The notes under the pieces: generated by a model
Told to the model about the DNA's origin: nothing
Seen by the model: only the letters and a program-made list of their open reading frames with translations
Databases searched by the model: none
Part shown: piece after piece, positions 34,687 through 44,359 of the stretch
Layout of the letters: each line of letters starts with the position of its first letter
Numbering within the stretch: the stretch's first letter is position 1
Translations under genes and position numbers: made by a program
Source: Akkermansiaceae bacterium UBA2381
Lineage (GTDB): Bacteria > Verrucomicrobiota > Verrucomicrobiia > Verrucomicrobiales > DEV007
Assembly (NCBI GenBank): GCA_002344215.1
Contig: DDSV01000037.1
Span: 15,610 to 79,609 of the forward strand
Length of the DNA stretch: 64,000 nucleotides
Reading direction: 5' to 3'

Positions 34687-36162
34687 TCACACCATGGGGA
34701 GGAGCTTGCTCAGGATCAGTACGACAACAAGACCGAACGTTGAATTCGCGGTGAGCTGGACGGTCCAGGTTCGCAGGGTCTCCTTCTCAGTCATGCCGGA
34801 GAGCTTCGACACCGCCCAGAAGCCGCTGTCGTTCATCCATGAGCAGAACATGGCTCCAAAGCCGATGCTCATGAAAAGGTAAACCGGATGGCAGCCGAGC
34901 GCTCCTCCCACGACCATGGGTGCCATGATGGAGGAGGCGGTGAGCATGGCGACGGTGGCTGAGCCCTGGGCGACGCGGACGACTACGGCGACGATCCAGC
35001 CGAGGAGGATAAGATTGATGTTATACCCCTGGGCGAGGACTTTGACCGCGTCGCCGACTCCTGCGCTGCGAAGGGCAAGGCCGAAGGCTCCGCCGGCGCT
35101 GGTGATGAGGATGATCATGCCGGCAGTCTCGAGGGGCGGACCGACCATCTCCTCGAGCTTTCCGAGGCCGAGCTTCGCCTGGCGGGCGAGGACGACGAGG
35201 GCGATGAAGGCACCGATGAAAAGGGCGATGTTTTTATTGCCGAGGAAGTCGATCCAATTGCGCACGGCGACAAAGCCCTCATTCCCGCCGAAGAGACCGA
35301 CGAATCCGCTTTCCCATCCCGTGCCGTCAGCCGGGCCTTTTCCGGCAAGCTCGAAGATGGTGGTGAGGCTGATGAGGAGGATGGGGAGGACGACGGGAGT
35401 GATGCTCCAGAAAAAGGAGGGCAGCTCGCTTTCGGGCCGGTCTCCGATTCCTTTTAGCTTCTCCAGCGAGACGGCACCGGACCCGCGCACAGGCACCTGG
35501 ACGCGCTTGTTGAGCCAATGGCTGAAAACGAATCCGCAGACTGCGACGATCGCCCCGACGACCATGCCCCAGATGAGGGATTCACCCACGCTGATTCCGA
35601 GGTCATCAACGACGGCGACGGGCCCCGGGTGGGGCACGGTCATCGAATGGGTCACGGTGCCGGCGACGCAGATGGCGAGGATGTAGAGCACGTAGTCCTT
35701 CCCGGTGCGTATCGCGAGAGTCATCGCGAGCGGGACCATGAGCATGAACATGGTGTCGAAGAAAATGGGCGCACTGAGGATGAAGGTGCTCGCGAGGAGC
35801 GCCCATCCCGCGCGCTTTTCTCCAAAAAAGGCGAGGAAGCGCCGTACCACTTTGTCGGCACCGCCGCTCTGCATCAGGGCCATGCCGATGAGTGCGGCGA
35901 GGGCGATGGAGATGGCGATGTCGCGTGCCGTGTCGCCGAGGCCCTTCGAGACCATTTCGATCGTCCCGGCCATGCCGGAAAAAGTCTTGGTCGATCCGTC
36001 CTTCTGCACGATCTCCCACGTGTCCTTGCCTGTCATCAGCCCGGCGATGAGGGCGGCAATGAGGAGAGCGACGAAGGCATGGAGGCGGAGCTTGCCGATG
36101 CCGACGATGATGAAGGTGACGCTAACGGCGAGAATAACGAAGGGCCAGTAGGGGGATGACAT
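34687..36162 (-). CDS. GntP-family gluconate/organic acid permease
   Basis: The protein has 491 residues with 12-14 membrane segments. GntP features include FFDTMFMLMVPLAM, HSMTVPHPGPVAV, ITSAGGAFGLALRSAGVGD and VRVAQGSATVAMLTA. Members take up gluconate and related sugar acids with H+. It lies 72 bases downstream of the NhaR-like regulator on the same strand, which could be its controller, though no dehydratase or kinase for gluconate is present in the window. The start at ATG 36162 gives MSSPYWPFVIL with the first helix at residue 8. Confidence 0.9.
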   Translation of the reverse strand: MSSPYWPFVILAVSVTFIIVGIGKLRLHAFVALLIAALIAGLMTGKDTWEIVQKDGSTKTFSGMAGTIEMVSKGLGDTARDIAISIALAALIGMALMQSGGADKVVRRFLAFFGEKRAGWALLASTFILSAPIFFDTMFMLMVPLAMTLAIRTGKDYVLYILAICVAGTVTHSMTVPHPGPVAVVDDLGISVGESLIWGMVVGAIVAVCGFVFSHWLNKRVQVPVRGSGAVSLEKLKGIGDRPESELPSFFWSITPVVLPILLISLTTIFELAGKGPADGTGWESGFVGLFGGNEGFVAVRNWIDFLGNKNIALFIGAFIALVVLARQAKLGLGKLEEMVGPPLETAGMIILITSAGGAFGLALRSAGVGDAVKVLAQGYNINLILLGWIVAVVVRVAQGSATVAMLTASSIMAPMVVGGALGCHPVYLFMSIGFGAMFCSWMNDSGFWAVSKLSGMTEKETLRTWTVQLTANSTFGLVVVLILSKLLPMV

Positions 36163-36234
36163 GAACCGCAGATGCTGGAGGGAGACGGCCCGGGAGTCCA
36201 GCGAAAAAATGGGGAGATGAATTGCCGGACGGAT

Positions 36235-37164
36235 TTACCGGCGGCGTGCCTTTGTCCGCCCTTTTCGCCCCCCGCCCAGATTCGCCGTCATCGCAATGAC
36301 AGCGGGATGGGTGAAGCGTCGTTCGGCGGTGATGGCGTAGAATTGGCACTCGATCTCGCTGGTTCTCCCGAGGATGCTGAATCCATAGCGATGGACTGCC
36401 TCCGCGGCGACGACGGAGGGGACGGCAATGAATCCGGTTGCGTCAGTGGCGGCGATCTTGGCGAGAGCTGCATCTTCAAACTCGGCCTTAGGGCGGGGTT
36501 CAATTCCGGTAGCGCGGAACCAGCGTTCGAGTTCGCGACGCAGGGTGCAGTTCTGGGTCGGAAGCAGGGCGGGGGCACCATCGAGATTCCGGGGAAATTT
36601 GCCCTTCAGCTTCCGTGCCAGTTCAGGCATCGCACAAAACGTAATATCGGAGGTGGTGAGGATCTCGTTAAAGACCTTGCCCGCGACGCCGGGCGAGGCA
36701 GGTTCGTCCGCGAGCACGACATCAAGACGATGAGTGTTGAGTTGGGAAACGAGGTCGGCCAATTTGCCCTCGTGACAGATGAGTTGCACGGGGGGATCGT
36801 GTTCGAGGACAGGGCGAAGGAGGTCGTGACTCATCAGTTTGGGAAAGGAGTCGACGATCCCGACATGAAGGCGAAGGGCGCGAGCGCCGTAGCCGTGTTT
36901 TGCCGCCCGAAGTATTTCCCCGCCGAGAGTGAAAATCTCCTCGGCATATCCGTAGATGTGCCGGCCGAATTCGGTGAGAGCCAGGGTCCTCCCGCTGGGG
37001 CGGAAAAGATCTTCACCAAGCGCCTCCTCGAGGGTCTTGATCTGTGCGCAGATGGATGACTGGGAGACCTTCAACGCTTCCGCCGCCTGTCGCAGATTGC
37101 CCTCTCTCGCTACGGCCCAAAAGTAGCGGAGATGATGATAGTTGAGAAATTCGTTATCGTTCAA
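36235..37164 (-). CDS. NhaR-like LysR-family transcriptional regulator
   Basis: The protein has about 309 residues. The N-terminal helix-turn-helix starts LNYHHLRYFWAVAREGNLRQ and continues with VSQSSICAQIKTLEEALGE, the NhaR-like variant (HHLRYFW, LFRPSGRTLALTEFG). The effector-binding domain follows, and the end is Arg/Lys-rich. A TTG at 37164 (MNDNEFLNYHH) is preferred because it lies just before the DNA-binding domain; another TTG at 37215 is possible. NhaR responds to Na+ and controls Na+/H+ antiporter and other envelope genes in enterobacteria. Here it is divergent from terC and upstream of gntP, so either may be a target. Confidence 0.85.
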   Translation of the reverse strand: MNDNEFLNYHHLRYFWAVAREGNLRQAAEALKVSQSSICAQIKTLEEALGEDLFRPSGRTLALTEFGRHIYGYAEEIFTLGGEILRAAKHGYGARALRLHVGIVDSFPKLMSHDLLRPVLEHDPPVQLICHEGKLADLVSQLNTHRLDVVLADEPASPGVAGKVFNEILTTSDITFCAMPELARKLKGKFPRNLDGAPALLPTQNCTLRRELERWFRATGIEPRPKAEFEDAALAKIAATDATGFIAVPSVVAAEAVHRYGFSILGRTSEIECQFYAITAERRFTHPAVIAMTANLGGGRKGRTKARRR

Positions 37165-37284
37165 AGCTTCGGTAAAATGGAAGAGTTCGATCGTAAATTC
37201 GTAATATTCAAACAAAATTACCGACCGAACGTGGCCCCGTCGTCGAGATCGACCTCACCTCAAACACCAATCATCACGTCCTCT

Positions 37285-38256
37285 ATGTCTGACACTCTAT
37301 GGCTCTGGGTAGGCTTTAATGTTTTTGTCCTTCTCATGCTCGCGCTCGATCTTGGTGTCTTCCACCGGAAGGCACACATCGTTTCATTCAGGGAGTCGAT
37401 TGCCTGGACGGTGGTATGGATTTCTCTGGCGATGATTTTCAATCTCGGGATCGCCCACTATATGGGAAACGACAAGGGCCTTGAGTTCTTCACCGGATAC
37501 GTGATCGAAAAGTCCCTCAGCGTGGATAATATCTTCGTCTTTGCGTTGCTCTTCGGTTACTTCCGTGTGCCGACGATGTATCAGCACAAGGTTCTTTTCT
37601 GGGGGATTCTCGGTGCTCTGATCATGCGCGCGACCATGATCGCTCTCGGGGCAAAGCTGATCACTGAGTTCGCCTGGATTATTTATGTCTTCGGTGCCTT
37701 CCTCATCTTCACCGGGATCAAGATGATCGTGAAAAACGAGACCGAAATCCACCCCGAGCAGAATTTTCTGGTCAGGTGGTTTAAACGCATCGTTCCGGTG
37801 ACCGACGACTATCGCGGCTCCCGCTTCTTTGTTCGTGAGAATGGCATCATCATGGCGACGCCGTTGTTTGTGGTGCTTCTCCTCGTTGAATTCACCGACC
37901 TGATCTTTGCCGTCGATTCAATCCCGGCGATTTTCGCGGTGACGAAAGATCCCTTCATTGTGTACACTTCGAATGTGTTTGCGATCCTCGGACTCCGTTC
38001 ACTCTACTTTGCGCTCGCCGGAGTGATGGATAAGTTCCATTTTCTCAAGATCGGTCTTGGAGTTGTCCTTACCTTTGTCGGAATCAAGATGCTTCTCGCC
38101 CATTCTCCCTGGAAGATCGACACCCACCTGTCCCTCGCCGTCATCGTATCGGTGCTGGCGGCTTCAGTCGTGGCTTCGTTGGTCTGGCCGAAGAAAACGG
38201 CAGAGGCAATTGCCGGGTCGTCAGTTGAAGGAGAAGGAGGAGGTCGAATAAATTGA
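37285..38256 (+). CDS. TerC/Alx family integral membrane protein
   Basis: The protein has 323 residues with about nine membrane segments. Signature segments are EFFTGYVIEKSLSVDNIFVF and EFTDLIFAVDSIPAIFAVTK, with acidic residues conserved in the TerC/Alx family; members are implicated in tellurite resistance and Mn2+ export or pH response. ATG 37285 is chosen because MSDTLWLWVGFN begins directly at helix 1; longer in-frame starts would add about 50 polar residues overlapping the divergent regulator. Its stop overlaps the sbtA-like start (TTGA), so the three genes 37285-39514 form one operon. Metal handling coupled to bicarbonate uptake is an inference from that linkage. Confidence 0.9.
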   Translation: MSDTLWLWVGFNVFVLLMLALDLGVFHRKAHIVSFRESIAWTVVWISLAMIFNLGIAHYMGNDKGLEFFTGYVIEKSLSVDNIFVFALLFGYFRVPTMYQHKVLFWGILGALIMRATMIALGAKLITEFAWIIYVFGAFLIFTGIKMIVKNETEIHPEQNFLVRWFKRIVPVTDDYRGSRFFVRENGIIMATPLFVVLLLVEFTDLIFAVDSIPAIFAVTKDPFIVYTSNVFAILGLRSLYFALAGVMDKFHFLKIGLGVVLTFVGIKMLLAHSPWKIDTHLSLAVIVSVLAASVVASLVWPKKTAEAIAGSSVEGEGGGRIN

Positions 38257-39215
38257 ATGCGCTCACCGACAATCTGATTTCCCCCGTCGTCCTGTGTTTT
38301 GTTCTGGGCATCGCGGCGCGTTGGATTAAAAGCGATCTCGCGGTCCCGGAGCCCCTCTATCAGGGGCTATCGATTTATCTTCTCCTCGCGATCGGGCTTA
38401 AGGGCGGGTCTGCCCTAGCCGTGACGCCCGGAGGTGATCTTATCCTTCCTGGTGCGGTTACTCTGGCGCTCGGGATCATCACCCCGGTGTCGGCCTTTTT
38501 CCTGATGCGGCGCTGCGGTCGACTCGGGGTCGAGGATGCGGCGGCGGTGGCGGCTCACTACGGGTCGGTTTCGGTTGTCACTTTTCTTGCGGCAGTGGAG
38601 GCCGTGAAGAGGACGGGGGTGGAGTTGGAGGGATTTTTGCCCGCCCTTGTAGCAGTTCTTGAGGTACCCGGAATCATCGTTGCACTGCTCTTTGCCAACC
38701 AGGCGGGTACCGGGAAGGGGAGTTGGAAAAAGGCGCTGCATGAGGTCGTGACCGGAAAAAGTATTGTGCTCTTGCTGGGCGGCCTTCTTATCGGGTGGGC
38801 ATGCGGCCCCCAAAAACTTGAGGATGTGCAGCCCTTTTTTGCGACCGCCTTCAAGGGTGCTCTCTGCATCTTCATGATCGAACTGGGTCTCGCTGCGGGG
38901 AAACGCCTCCGCGATGCGGGGCGCGCGGGACTTCGGCTTTTAATCCTGGGCTGCATCATCCCGGTCCTGCACGGTGTCCTGGGAGTTTCTGCCGGTCTCC
39001 TCGCCGGCCTTTCTCCCGGCGGAGCGGCCGTCCTGGGAGCGATGGCAGGCAGTGCTTCGTATATTGCCGCGCCGGCAGCGGTCCGCGTTGCTCTGCCGGG
39101 CGCAAATCCCGCCTATTACCTGACGCTTGCCCTGGGGATCACTTTTCCCTTCAATCTTGCTTTCGGAATCCCTCTCTTCCAAACTCTTGCCAACCACTTC
39201 TCCCTATGGCTCTGA
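38253..39215 (+). CDS. sbtA: SbtA-like sodium-dependent bicarbonate transporter
   Basis: The protein has 320 residues with 10 membrane helices in two inverted halves. The family pattern is present: LISPVVLCFVLGIAARWIKS at the start, AAHYGSVSVVTFLAA (about 106-120), and GSASYIAAPAAVRVALPGAN in the second half, the substrate and Na+ site region of SbtA. It starts at a TTG overlapping the terC stop, backed by GGAGG ten bases upstream. The PII-like sbtB gene overlaps its end by 10 bases. In cyanobacteria SbtA takes up HCO3- with Na+ and is gated by SbtB. In a presumably heterotrophic host it may feed carboxylation reactions or pH control; the family also has non-bicarbonate members. Confidence 0.88.
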   Translation: MNALTDNLISPVVLCFVLGIAARWIKSDLAVPEPLYQGLSIYLLLAIGLKGGSALAVTPGGDLILPGAVTLALGIITPVSAFFLMRRCGRLGVEDAAAVAAHYGSVSVVTFLAAVEAVKRTGVELEGFLPALVAVLEVPGIIVALLFANQAGTGKGSWKKALHEVVTGKSIVLLLGGLLIGWACGPQKLEDVQPFFATAFKGALCIFMIELGLAAGKRLRDAGRAGLRLLILGCIIPVLHGVLGVSAGLLAGLSPGGAAVLGAMAGSASYIAAPAAVRVALPGANPAYYLTLALGITFPFNLAFGIPLFQTLANHFSLWL

Positions 39216-39514
39216 GAATTCCCCTTCGCAAAGTCACGATCATTGCCGAGCGTGTCCTGCGCGACGATCTCATCACGCTGATCAAGGAGAGGGGTGCCTC
39301 GGGCTGGACCCTAACCATGGTGGAGGGTGAAGGTTCCCGCGGTATCCGCGCCTCGGAGTGGGAGGGGCGGAATATTCAGATCGACACTCTCGTTTCGTCC
39401 GAGGTGGCAGAGACGATCATGGATGAGGTAGGGAGGCGCTATTTTAAAGACTGGTCGGTGATCGTTTACGTCGCTGATGTCGAGGTGCTGAGGAAAGACA
39501 AATACATCGGCTAG
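39206..39514 (+). CDS. sbtB: SbtB-like PII signalling protein
   Basis: The protein has 102 residues with ferredoxin-like PII fold features: KVTIIAERVLRDDLITLIK at the start, a T-loop region GEGSRGIRASEWEGR, then IQIDTLVSSEVAETIMDEV and DWSVIVYVADVEVLR. Cyanobacterial SbtB binds AMP, ADP, ATP and cAMP and docks on SbtA through its T loop. The C-terminal CGPDGC-type redox loop of some SbtB proteins is absent. The gene overlaps sbtA by 10 bases, as expected for a dedicated regulator. With two adenylate cyclases in the window, cAMP sensing by this protein is a testable link. Confidence 0.87.
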   Translation: MALRIPLRKVTIIAERVLRDDLITLIKERGASGWTLTMVEGEGSRGIRASEWEGRNIQIDTLVSSEVAETIMDEVGRRYFKDWSVIVYVADVEVLRKDKYIG

Positions 39515-39612
39515 GTTGTTCAGCCCGGTTTTCCCGCCTCAATGAGTTGCCGCGTGACGATTTACCGGCAAACGAGCTGGAGGTTCTTGCAGAGCCAGGT
39601 TCCGGCTGAATG

Positions 39613-42600
39613 TTAAATCGGGGTGATCTCGATGGCGTGCTCGTTCTCATCAAGAGCAAGCTCGTCCTCATGTCGCTTTAATGCTTCCGGAGTATAGATG
39701 CGGGCGCGGATGTCCTCAAAGAGGGCATAAACACAGGGGACGAGAAGCAGAGTGTTGAACAGGTTGATGAGTCCGCCAAAGGCGAGGCTCACGGCCATCG
39801 GGATTAGAAATTTCGCCTGGACGCTGGTCTCCGTAATCATCGGAAGAAGACCGATGAAACTGGTGATCGACGTGAGGAAGATCGGGGTGAACCGTGCGCG
39901 ACCTCCTTTGAGGACGGCTTCGTGCACGGTATGGCCCTCTCTCCGGTAACGATTCATGAATTCGACAAGAACCAGGCTTTCGTTGATCACGACCCCTGCA
40001 AGGGCAATGACTCCGATGATGCTCATGACGCTGAAATTCATTCCGAAGAGGAGGTGCCCGATGACTGCACCGATCATACCGAAGGGAATCACAGACATGA
40101 CGATCAACGGCTGAACGTAGCTGCGCAGGGGCAACGCCAGGACCATGAAGATTCCAACGAGGGCGAGCACAAAGCCTTTCGAAAGATCGGAAACGCTTTC
40201 CCTCTGGTCTTTTTGCTCACCCTGAAAATCCCACATCACTGAGGGAAACTTCTGAACCATCTTCGGAAAGACTTCGAGCTTCATCCACTCGACTACCTCA
40301 TTGGCATTGGCATTCGGGTTGGTCCGATCGATGTCGGCCGTAACGTTGATGGAACGAAAGCGGTTTGCCCTTCGGATCGCGGCATAGCCACGTCCTTCCT
40401 CGGCAATGACCACCTCGCTGAAGGGAATCTCTTCACCGCTGTCAGTTCGAATCCGCATATCGGAAAGGTTCTGCAGGCTTCGACGCTCTTCATAGGGGTA
40501 GCGAACGTAAACCCGGACTTCGTCCCGTCCGCGCTGGAGACGTTGAACCTCCTCTCCATAGAATGCCTGCCGGACCTGCCTGGCGACGGTATCAAGGCGC
40601 AGGCCGAGGGCCTCACCTTCACTGGCGATGGCCAGCTTAACCTCCCGTTTGCCATCCAGATTGCTATCGCCGATGTCGATGACGCCTTCTTTGGTGGCGA
40701 GTTCAGCTTTAATGAATTCGGCGGCCGCGTCGAGTTCGTCGATGTTAGGGCCGGTCAGTTCAAGATCGACCGCATTGCCTCCGGCCGAAGTTTGAAGCTG
40801 GAACGAGAGTTCAACGGCACCCGGGATGGGGCCCACCCGGCGGCGCCAGTCGGCGATGATGGCGTCGGCAAGGAGATCGGGGCGATTGCGTGAGTCGGCT
40901 CCCTGCAATTCGACGGTGACTTCACCGACGTTGACACCTTTCGGCGCCCCCATGCTCAGGCCCGGTGTATAAGGCTGTGAACCGACACTCGCCAGCAGGT
41001 GTTTAATAATGGGCCGACCCTCCTCGTCGCTGACCTCTTTCTGAATGGCCAGTGCCGACTCCTCGATCTTCCGGACGGCGGCTTCGGTTGTTTCGACCGG
41101 GACTCCGTTCGGCAGGGTTAATTTGGCACTGATGAGTTCTGCTTCGACTCTCGGGAAGAATTCGAATTTGACGAGACGCCCGCTCGCAAGCATCCCCAAA
41201 ACGATGAGGAGAACGGCGGCGAACCCGGCGACGGTGGCATGACGCCAGAGGATCAATTTTTCGAGAAGGGGACCGTAGACGGATTTCACAAACCGTTCAA
41301 GTGAGCCGGCGATCTTCTGCTGGAACCGCAGAAAACGGTTCGGGTGATTTGGATCGACCGGCTTCAGGTGGGCGAGGTGGGAAGGCAGAATGAGGTTTGT
41401 CTCAATCAGTGAGACGATCAGTACCGGGATGACGATCCATGGAATTTGCCGCCAGATGTTTCCGCTTACCCCCTCCACGGCGAACATCGGCATGAAGGCG
41501 ATCATGGTCGTAAAGACCCCGAAAGCCGCGACACTCATCACCTCCCAGGTTCCGCGTGGCGCGGCGAGGTGGGCGGGCTCACCCCGCTCGATTCGTTCGT
41601 TAACCCGTTCGCCGACGACGATGGCATCATCGGTCACGATTCCCAGCACTAGAATGAAGGCAAAAAGGGAGATCATGTTGATCGAAATGTCGCCGTAGGG
41701 GAGTGCGATAAGTGCTCCGGCGAAGGCGATGGGAATCCCGAGGGCGACATGGAAGGCGAGTGCGGGACGGAGGAAGAGGGCCAGGGCGATATAGACGAGA
41801 ATGAATCCCTGGAATCCATCTCCGAGGAGCAGCTTGATGCGGCCTGCGAGGAGAACCGACTCATCGTTCCAGATTTCAAGATCCACTCCCTTGGGCACGT
41901 GGGCGGATTTTTCCGCAACAAACTCCCGGACCAGTCCTGCGACCCGGAGAGTATCCTCGCCCCCGGTTCGGAAGATATTCAGCACGATCGCGGGATGCCC
42001 GTCGTATCGGGAGTAAAGATCCTCCTCTTTGAATCCGTCGATGACCTTCGCAATATCCGAAAGCTTGACCACGCTTCCGTCCGGTCTCGTCAGGACGGTT
42101 ATACTCTCGATTTCCGGGGCTTCGTAGCGGCGGTTTTGAGCACGAATAAGAATCTCACCCGCGCTGGTTCGTACCGAGCCGCCGGGCAGGTCGATCGAAG
42201 TGGCCCGAACCGCATCAGCCACCTGTTCAAAGGTGAGGCCATACTCCTTCAGGGTGTTTTCAGACACTTCGATCGAGATCTCGTGATCACGCACTCCGGT
42301 GAGCTCGATCTGGGTGATGCGGGCCTCTCCGAGGACGGCATTGACGACACCTCCCTTGATTTTTTCCCAGGCGGTTTCCGGGGCTTTTCCGCGGAAGGCG
42401 AGGAGATCGTCACGAACGTCCTCCGCGAGTGCCCGGAGGGTCCGCTCATCCGTGTCTGCGGTGACGGCCAGACTCATCACCTGGTTTTTGATGAGAACGT
42501 CGGCGATGATCGGCTTCTCGACACTTTCAGCAAAGTTCTGAATCGCATCGACCCGGCTCTTCACATCGTTCAGGACCTTGCGGACGTCCTTTCCCGTTGT

Positions 42601-42888
42601 TACTTCCACCGTAACAAAACCCATTCCCTCCGAACTGTTGGAGGTGAGGCGTTCGATGCCGTCGAGATCCTGAACGGCCTCCTCAATAGGCACGCAGACT
42701 CCCTTTTCCACTTCCTCCGGCGTTGCGTTGGGATAGACCGTCTGGACGGTGATAAAGTTCGACGCGATCTCAGGGAAGATCTCCTTTTTGAGCTTGATCC
42801 ACGTGTAAACGCCGCCAAGAAAAAGGGCGAACATCAGGAAGTTCGCCGCGACCCGGTTGCGCGCCCAGAAGAAGATGATGCCTTTCAT
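39613..42888 (-). CDS. RND-type efflux transporter (AcrB/MdtC-like)
   Basis: The protein has 1091 residues, the usual size for the family. It begins MKGIIFFWARNRVAANFLMF and has the porter region signatures PEIASNFITVQTVYPNA and GIERLTSNSSEG. The proton-relay Asp pair is in VLGIVTDDAIVVGERV (segment 4). Twelve membrane segments lie in two groups with large periplasmic loops. The partner adaptor gene ends 4 bases into its start (ATGA overlap). No outer-membrane channel gene is in the window, so a shared TolC-like protein elsewhere must complete the pump. The substrate is unknown; the sequence is nearer the broad-specificity multidrug branch than the metal branch. Confidence 0.92.
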   Translation of the reverse strand: MKGIIFFWARNRVAANFLMFALFLGGVYTWIKLKKEIFPEIASNFITVQTVYPNATPEEVEKGVCVPIEEAVQDLDGIERLTSNSSEGMGFVTVEVTTGKDVRKVLNDVKSRVDAIQNFAESVEKPIIADVLIKNQVMSLAVTADTDERTLRALAEDVRDDLLAFRGKAPETAWEKIKGGVVNAVLGEARITQIELTGVRDHEISIEVSENTLKEYGLTFEQVADAVRATSIDLPGGSVRTSAGEILIRAQNRRYEAPEIESITVLTRPDGSVVKLSDIAKVIDGFKEEDLYSRYDGHPAIVLNIFRTGGEDTLRVAGLVREFVAEKSAHVPKGVDLEIWNDESVLLAGRIKLLLGDGFQGFILVYIALALFLRPALAFHVALGIPIAFAGALIALPYGDISINMISLFAFILVLGIVTDDAIVVGERVNERIERGEPAHLAAPRGTWEVMSVAAFGVFTTMIAFMPMFAVEGVSGNIWRQIPWIVIPVLIVSLIETNLILPSHLAHLKPVDPNHPNRFLRFQQKIAGSLERFVKSVYGPLLEKLILWRHATVAGFAAVLLIVLGMLASGRLVKFEFFPRVEAELISAKLTLPNGVPVETTEAAVRKIEESALAIQKEVSDEEGRPIIKHLLASVGSQPYTPGLSMGAPKGVNVGEVTVELQGADSRNRPDLLADAIIADWRRRVGPIPGAVELSFQLQTSAGGNAVDLELTGPNIDELDAAAEFIKAELATKEGVIDIGDSNLDGKREVKLAIASEGEALGLRLDTVARQVRQAFYGEEVQRLQRGRDEVRVYVRYPYEERRSLQNLSDMRIRTDSGEEIPFSEVVIAEEGRGYAAIRRANRFRSINVTADIDRTNPNANANEVVEWMKLEVFPKMVQKFPSVMWDFQGEQKDQRESVSDLSKGFVLALVGIFMVLALPLRSYVQPLIVMSVIPFGMIGAVIGHLLFGMNFSVMSIIGVIALAGVVINESLVLVEFMNRYRREGHTVHEAVLKGGRARFTPIFLTSITSFIGLLPMITETSVQAKFLIPMAVSLAFGGLINLFNTLLLVPCVYALFEDIRARIYTPEALKRHEDELALDENEHAIEITPI

Positions 42889-44033
42889 GGTGCTGCGGGG
42901 GCTCCGATGACCTCCTTGCCGTCGCGACTGACGACTTTGACTTCCATCCCTTCAATCACTGCCGTGAGGGCGGTGACGCAAAGTTGTTCGCCGTCTTCGA
43001 TCCCCTCGGAGACGATGACGTCGTCCTTCTCCGTGCGCAACACTTTCACGGGACGGGTCGTTACCGAACTTTCTTTGCTGACCACCACAACGCGATCACT
43101 TTTCGCGAAGGCCCGGCGGGGGACGCGGACGACTTGCGGGATCACCCGGCCGGTAATACTTGTCAGGACAAACTGCCCCGGAAGCAGGTCGGTGGAGACA
43201 TTTCCGTCGATCCGGGCGACAACGATGATGGATCTGCTCTCCCGCTGGATTTCTCCTTCAGTCCGGTCAATGACTGCGGGCCATTCCCGACCCTCGCCAC
43301 CGGTCTCGCGGAGGGTGATTTTCTGGCCCAGCGGATCGAAAAAAGCCGCATCCTGGCGGGGAACCGGGAGTCGGACCTCCAGAGTTTCGGTGGCATAATA
43401 CTCCGCGAGCGGAGTGCCTTTTCCCACATGAGTTCCCAGATCGACCAGCTTCCTGCGAACGCGGCCATCGTAAGGGGCGCGGAGCCTGGTTCGCTCGAGA
43501 TCCCGGTTTGCCTTATCAAGTGAGGCTTGCGCCGCGTTGACTCGTGTGGTTGCAGCAGCAAGGTGGGGGACACGGAGAGCGAGGTCTCCGGGGCTTTGGC
43601 CGGGGCGGGCGATGCGATCCCAGTCCCGTTCCGCCTGGGTGGAACGCATTTCCTCCTCGGCCAGCTTGAGTTTTGCTTCAGCGAGTGACGCTTCAGCCTG
43701 GGCGACGGCAGCCAGGTAGTCGGAGGGATCAATCTCAAGAAGGACGTCACCCTCCTTGAAATTACCCCCGGTTTCGAATTCGGGTGAAACGGCGATGACA
43801 GTGCCTTCAACTTCGGCGGCTGCCTGGGTGATGGTGACCGGTTCCACGGTCCCCTGTGCAGCAATGGCCACATTCAAATCAAGTCTGCGCGCGGTGACCG
43901 TTTCAACTTCCTGAAAAGGTCGTGGCGGGTTTGAGGGGAGGGGTGTGCTTTTCAGTTTCGCCAGGATCACGAAAAAGATTATCCCTGCGAGAAAAATGGC
44001 AGAGGCGATTAAGAGACGGAATTTCCGGGTCAT
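42885..44033 (-). CDS. RND periplasmic adaptor (membrane fusion protein)
   Basis: The protein has 382 residues from ATG 44033 (MTRKFRLLIASAIFLAGIIF), which starts directly at a membrane anchor; a longer frame upstream adds 56 polar residues and is rejected. The lipoyl-like halves are VTARRLDLNVAIAAQGTVEP and GRVRRKLVDLGTHVGKGTPL, with a helical hairpin between (about 110-195: YLAAVAQAEASLAEAKLKLA). Beta-barrel and membrane-proximal domains follow. Its stop overlaps the RND transporter start by 4 bases. It would bridge the inner-membrane pump to an outer-membrane channel. No regulator is adjacent. Confidence 0.9.
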   Translation of the reverse strand: MTRKFRLLIASAIFLAGIIFFVILAKLKSTPLPSNPPRPFQEVETVTARRLDLNVAIAAQGTVEPVTITQAAAEVEGTVIAVSPEFETGGNFKEGDVLLEIDPSDYLAAVAQAEASLAEAKLKLAEEEMRSTQAERDWDRIARPGQSPGDLALRVPHLAAATTRVNAAQASLDKANRDLERTRLRAPYDGRVRRKLVDLGTHVGKGTPLAEYYATETLEVRLPVPRQDAAFFDPLGQKITLRETGGEGREWPAVIDRTEGEIQRESRSIIVVARIDGNVSTDLLPGQFVLTSITGRVIPQVVRVPRRAFAKSDRVVVVSKESSVTTRPVKVLRTEKDDVIVSEGIEDGEQLCVTALTAVIEGMEVKVVSRDGKEVIGAPAAP

Positions 44034-44359
44034 GTGACAGATCTGAAATGGGTCAGGTGAGGGAGAAACCTCGGATAGTATACGACGCCGGGTCCATTGG
44101 TGCGACGGATGGCACGGCAATTCCAGCAAAGATTCCGCACCCTTGCTATGCTCGCTCCCGAGGGCTGATCTGACAACCCCCGGAGATGGTTTTGTTTCCA
44201 TGAACTGTCATTCCCGCTTGCGGTTGTGACAGGGTTTCCTTGAAAATGCCCTGATCCTCATGAGGACTGTGGCCCTCTCCTCGGAGAGGGATTCCGGGCT
44301 GTCCCGCACCTTCCATTGGAATACCTGCGAAGAACGGCTAAGATTGGCGCCCCCTGATA
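44034..44359. other. Divergent intergenic region with two hairpins
   Basis: There is no gene in these 326 bases between the divergent efflux adaptor and AI-2E family genes. A perfect palindrome TCCTCATGAGGA (44255-44266) and an 8-bp stem CCCTCTCC/GGAGAGGG (44273-44290, 2-base loop) lie next to each other about 70-100 bases before the 44360 start. They could be operators or leader structure; no T run follows. Confidence 0.4.

Noticed and set aside
34916..36159. Plus-strand open frames of 200-256 codons
   Set aside because: Antisense to the GntP permease; composition reflects the codon bias of the real gene.
39547..39571. TTGCCG/CGGCAA hairpin between the sbtB-like and RND genes as a terminator
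   Set aside because: Only six pairs with a 13-base loop and no T run; too weak to call.
41749..43398. Long plus-strand open frame of 549 codons
   Set aside because: It is antisense to the conserved RND transporter and its adaptor, spans their junction and has no protein-family character.
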